A stretch of 64,000 nt of DNA from Chryseobacterium gleum (GTDB lineage: Bacteria > Bacteroidota > Bacteroidia > Flavobacteriales_D > Sanyastnellaceae). Below the pieces are notes generated by a model. That model searched no databases, was not told where the DNA came from, and saw nothing but the letters and a program-made list of their open reading frames with translations. Of the stretch, positions 62,871 to 64,000 are shown piece after piece (position 1 is the stretch's first letter; each line of letters begins with the position of its first letter). The stretch covers positions 16,263 to 80,262 of the forward strand of contig CAMCHP010000004.1 of NCBI GenBank assembly GCA_945874695.1, in the 5' to 3' direction. The position numbers and the translations under genes were made by a program.

Positions 62871-64000
62871 TTAATGAGCGACTTGAATGGGCTGTGTGAA
62901 GATGTGCTGCCCCTGCATGATCCGCACCACATACATCCCACCGTTCAGGTGGCCTACAAAAATTCGCGATGCATTCGCCTGCGTACCTTCATAGACGAGG
63001 CTTCCACGCATATCTGTTATTTCGACACGTGCAGGCAATGCGGTATTTGAAAATTCTACGGTCAGAAGTTCGTCGACAGGATTCGGATACAATTGAATCG
63101 ATGGTATTTGAACCTCCTCAACACCCACGGGTTGGGCTGTGGTGAACGACCATACCGATGACCACTCGCCATAATCGACACCGTTTGCCGTAGCACGCAC
63201 GCGCCAGTAGTAGGTTGTTGCAGCATTCAGGTCATTGACTGCAGCAGCAGATTGAGTCATGGTAAGCACTTCTTCACCCGAAAAAGCCATATCTGTAGCG
63301 TAACTCAATTGGTAGCCTGAAGCGCCTAATGCACTCGTCCAGTTGAAGTTGACTGTATAGAAATCTACATCGACCGCTGAATTCGCCGGGGTCTGTAAAT
63401 CAAAGTTCTCTAAGGTATTGGTGGTAAATACGCGCGTTTCACTGTACGCTCCAAACACGTTGCCATCTGATGCTCGAACGCGCCAGTAATACGTTGTATT
63501 GGGCATTAAGCCCGTGCCCAAAAGTGAATTGGCAGTCGTCGTTTCATCAGCTACCAACGCGAGAAACTGATCTTCTACCGCGATCTGGTACTGGTACGAA
63601 ACAGCACCGAGGGGTTCATTCCAGCTCATCGATACCCCCGCGTAATTAACATTCATCGCATTGTTAGCAGGTGAAATCAGCATAATGTTATCAAGTTGCG
63701 CCTGTACTTCACCCAAATAACGCACCAAGGCCATGTCATCACCACTGTACCCAACAGCGACGATTTTGTTGTCGGCTTGCACTGCGGCATCGAAACACAT
63801 ATTCTGCGCATTTCCCGTAAAGGTGGTTGTGACTTTGCCAGCTGTTCCGAAAGATGTATCTGCGGCACCTGTGGCAAGCGTGCGGTACACCGCAAATGAC
63901 GAGGCGTTGGCGGTAACTGCAGAACCTGCAAACACGTAGCGGCCTGATCCATCAACGGCGATAGCCTGTGCGATGTCATTCGATGATGAACCGTAATCAC
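62871..64000 (-). CDS. T9SS cargo with delta-60-type repeats and fibronectin type III domains (5' end beyond window)
   Basis: The minus frame stays open to the window edge, so the gene is cut at its 5' side (at least 375 residues seen). The visible N-terminal part (AIAVDGSGRYVFAG, then AAVQADNKIVAVGYSGDDMALVRY) matches delta-60 repeats, a beta-propeller-like unit. Two fibronectin type III-like domains follow, each ending in a TTYYWRVRA motif. The T9SS sorting domain is complete (IQLYPNPVDELLTVEF, DMRGSLVYEG, LNGGMYVVRI, TQPIQVAH). It is a surface or secreted protein of unknown binding. Its stop lies downstream of the minisatellite and convergent to the protease gene. Confidence 0.88.
   Translation of the reverse strand, partial: DYGSSSNDIAQAIAVDGSGRYVFAGSAVTANASSFAVYRTLATGAADTSFGTAGKVTTTFTGNAQNMCFDAAVQADNKIVAVGYSGDDMALVRYLGEVQAQLDNIMLISPANNAMNVNYAGVSMSWNEPLGAVSYQYQIAVEDQFLALVADETTTANSLLGTGLMPNTTYYWRVRASDGNVFGAYSETRVFTTNTLENFDLQTPANSAVDVDFYTVNFNWTSALGASGYQLSYATDMAFSGEEVLTMTQSAAAVNDLNAATTYYWRVRATANGVDYGEWSSVWSFTTAQPVGVEEVQIPSIQLYPNPVDELLTVEFSNTALPARVEITDMRGSLVYEGTQANASRIFVGHLNGGMYVVRIMQGQHIFTQPIQVAH

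Overview
The window looks like a chromosomal segment of a Bacteroidota bacterium, most likely Flavobacteriales-type. The evidence is eight proteins ending in type IX secretion (T9SS) sorting or gliding-motility C-terminal domains, a PorV/PorQ-family barrel, a long Bacteroidota-style SecA, lipoproteins with charged residues after the lipid cysteine, and repeated TAnnTTTG promoter elements, several only four bases from the start codon. No rRNA, tRNA, CRISPR array, transposase or phage gene was seen. Gene density is high, with many ATGA/GTGA-type overlaps and convergent 3' overlaps.

Layout: 1-0.8 kb, minus strand, partial marC and purN. 1-5.3 kb, plus strand, a glycine-rich T9SS cargo, a penicillin-acylase-type Ntn hydrolase and a possible 56-aa protein. 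5.3-12.3 kb, minus, a very long DUF2723 (GT-C-type) membrane protein and a Cys-rich modular T9SS cargo. 12.4-17.8 kb, minus, housekeeping and accessory genes: 3-hydroxyanthranilate dioxygenase, EamA transporter, ArsC/Spx-like protein, uridine kinase, a VWA protein and a GH3-family adenylating enzyme. 17.9-24.0 kb, three consecutive paralogous T9SS cargos, each with its own 3' hairpin, then gcvP. 27-29 kb, plus, two membrane proteins of unknown function. 29-32.5 kb, hemL, kynU and a TrkA-like protein. 32.5-44.7 kb, mainly minus, a 1531-aa type-B T9SS cargo, an Ig-like lipoprotein, msrC, comF, a small membrane protein, DUF72 (plus) and secA. 45-48.7 kb, nrdB-nrdA. 48.8-54.9 kb, a four-gene uptake module (DUF4856 lipoprotein, imelysin lipoprotein, HTTM membrane protein, TonB-dependent receptor) behind a dyad resembling an iron-regulator operator. 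55-60 kb, a dockerin-like secreted protein, hemA-hemC-hemD and a PorV-like protein. 60-64 kb, an M43 metalloprotease, a 12-bp minisatellite and a partial T9SS cargo.

Functional links: hemL, hemA, hemC and hemD together give C5-pathway tetrapyrrole synthesis from glutamyl-tRNA to uroporphyrinogen III, apart from the hemB step. KynU and 3-hydroxyanthranilate dioxygenase are consecutive steps of tryptophan-to-quinolinate/NAD synthesis, although they lie 18 kb apart. SecA, the T9SS cargos and the PorV-like protein form an export theme. The candidate for an under-described system is the 48.8-54.9 kb module: two lipoproteins predicted to be surface-exposed, a gamma-carboxylase-like membrane protein and an outer-membrane receptor, tightly spaced and behind one candidate operator.
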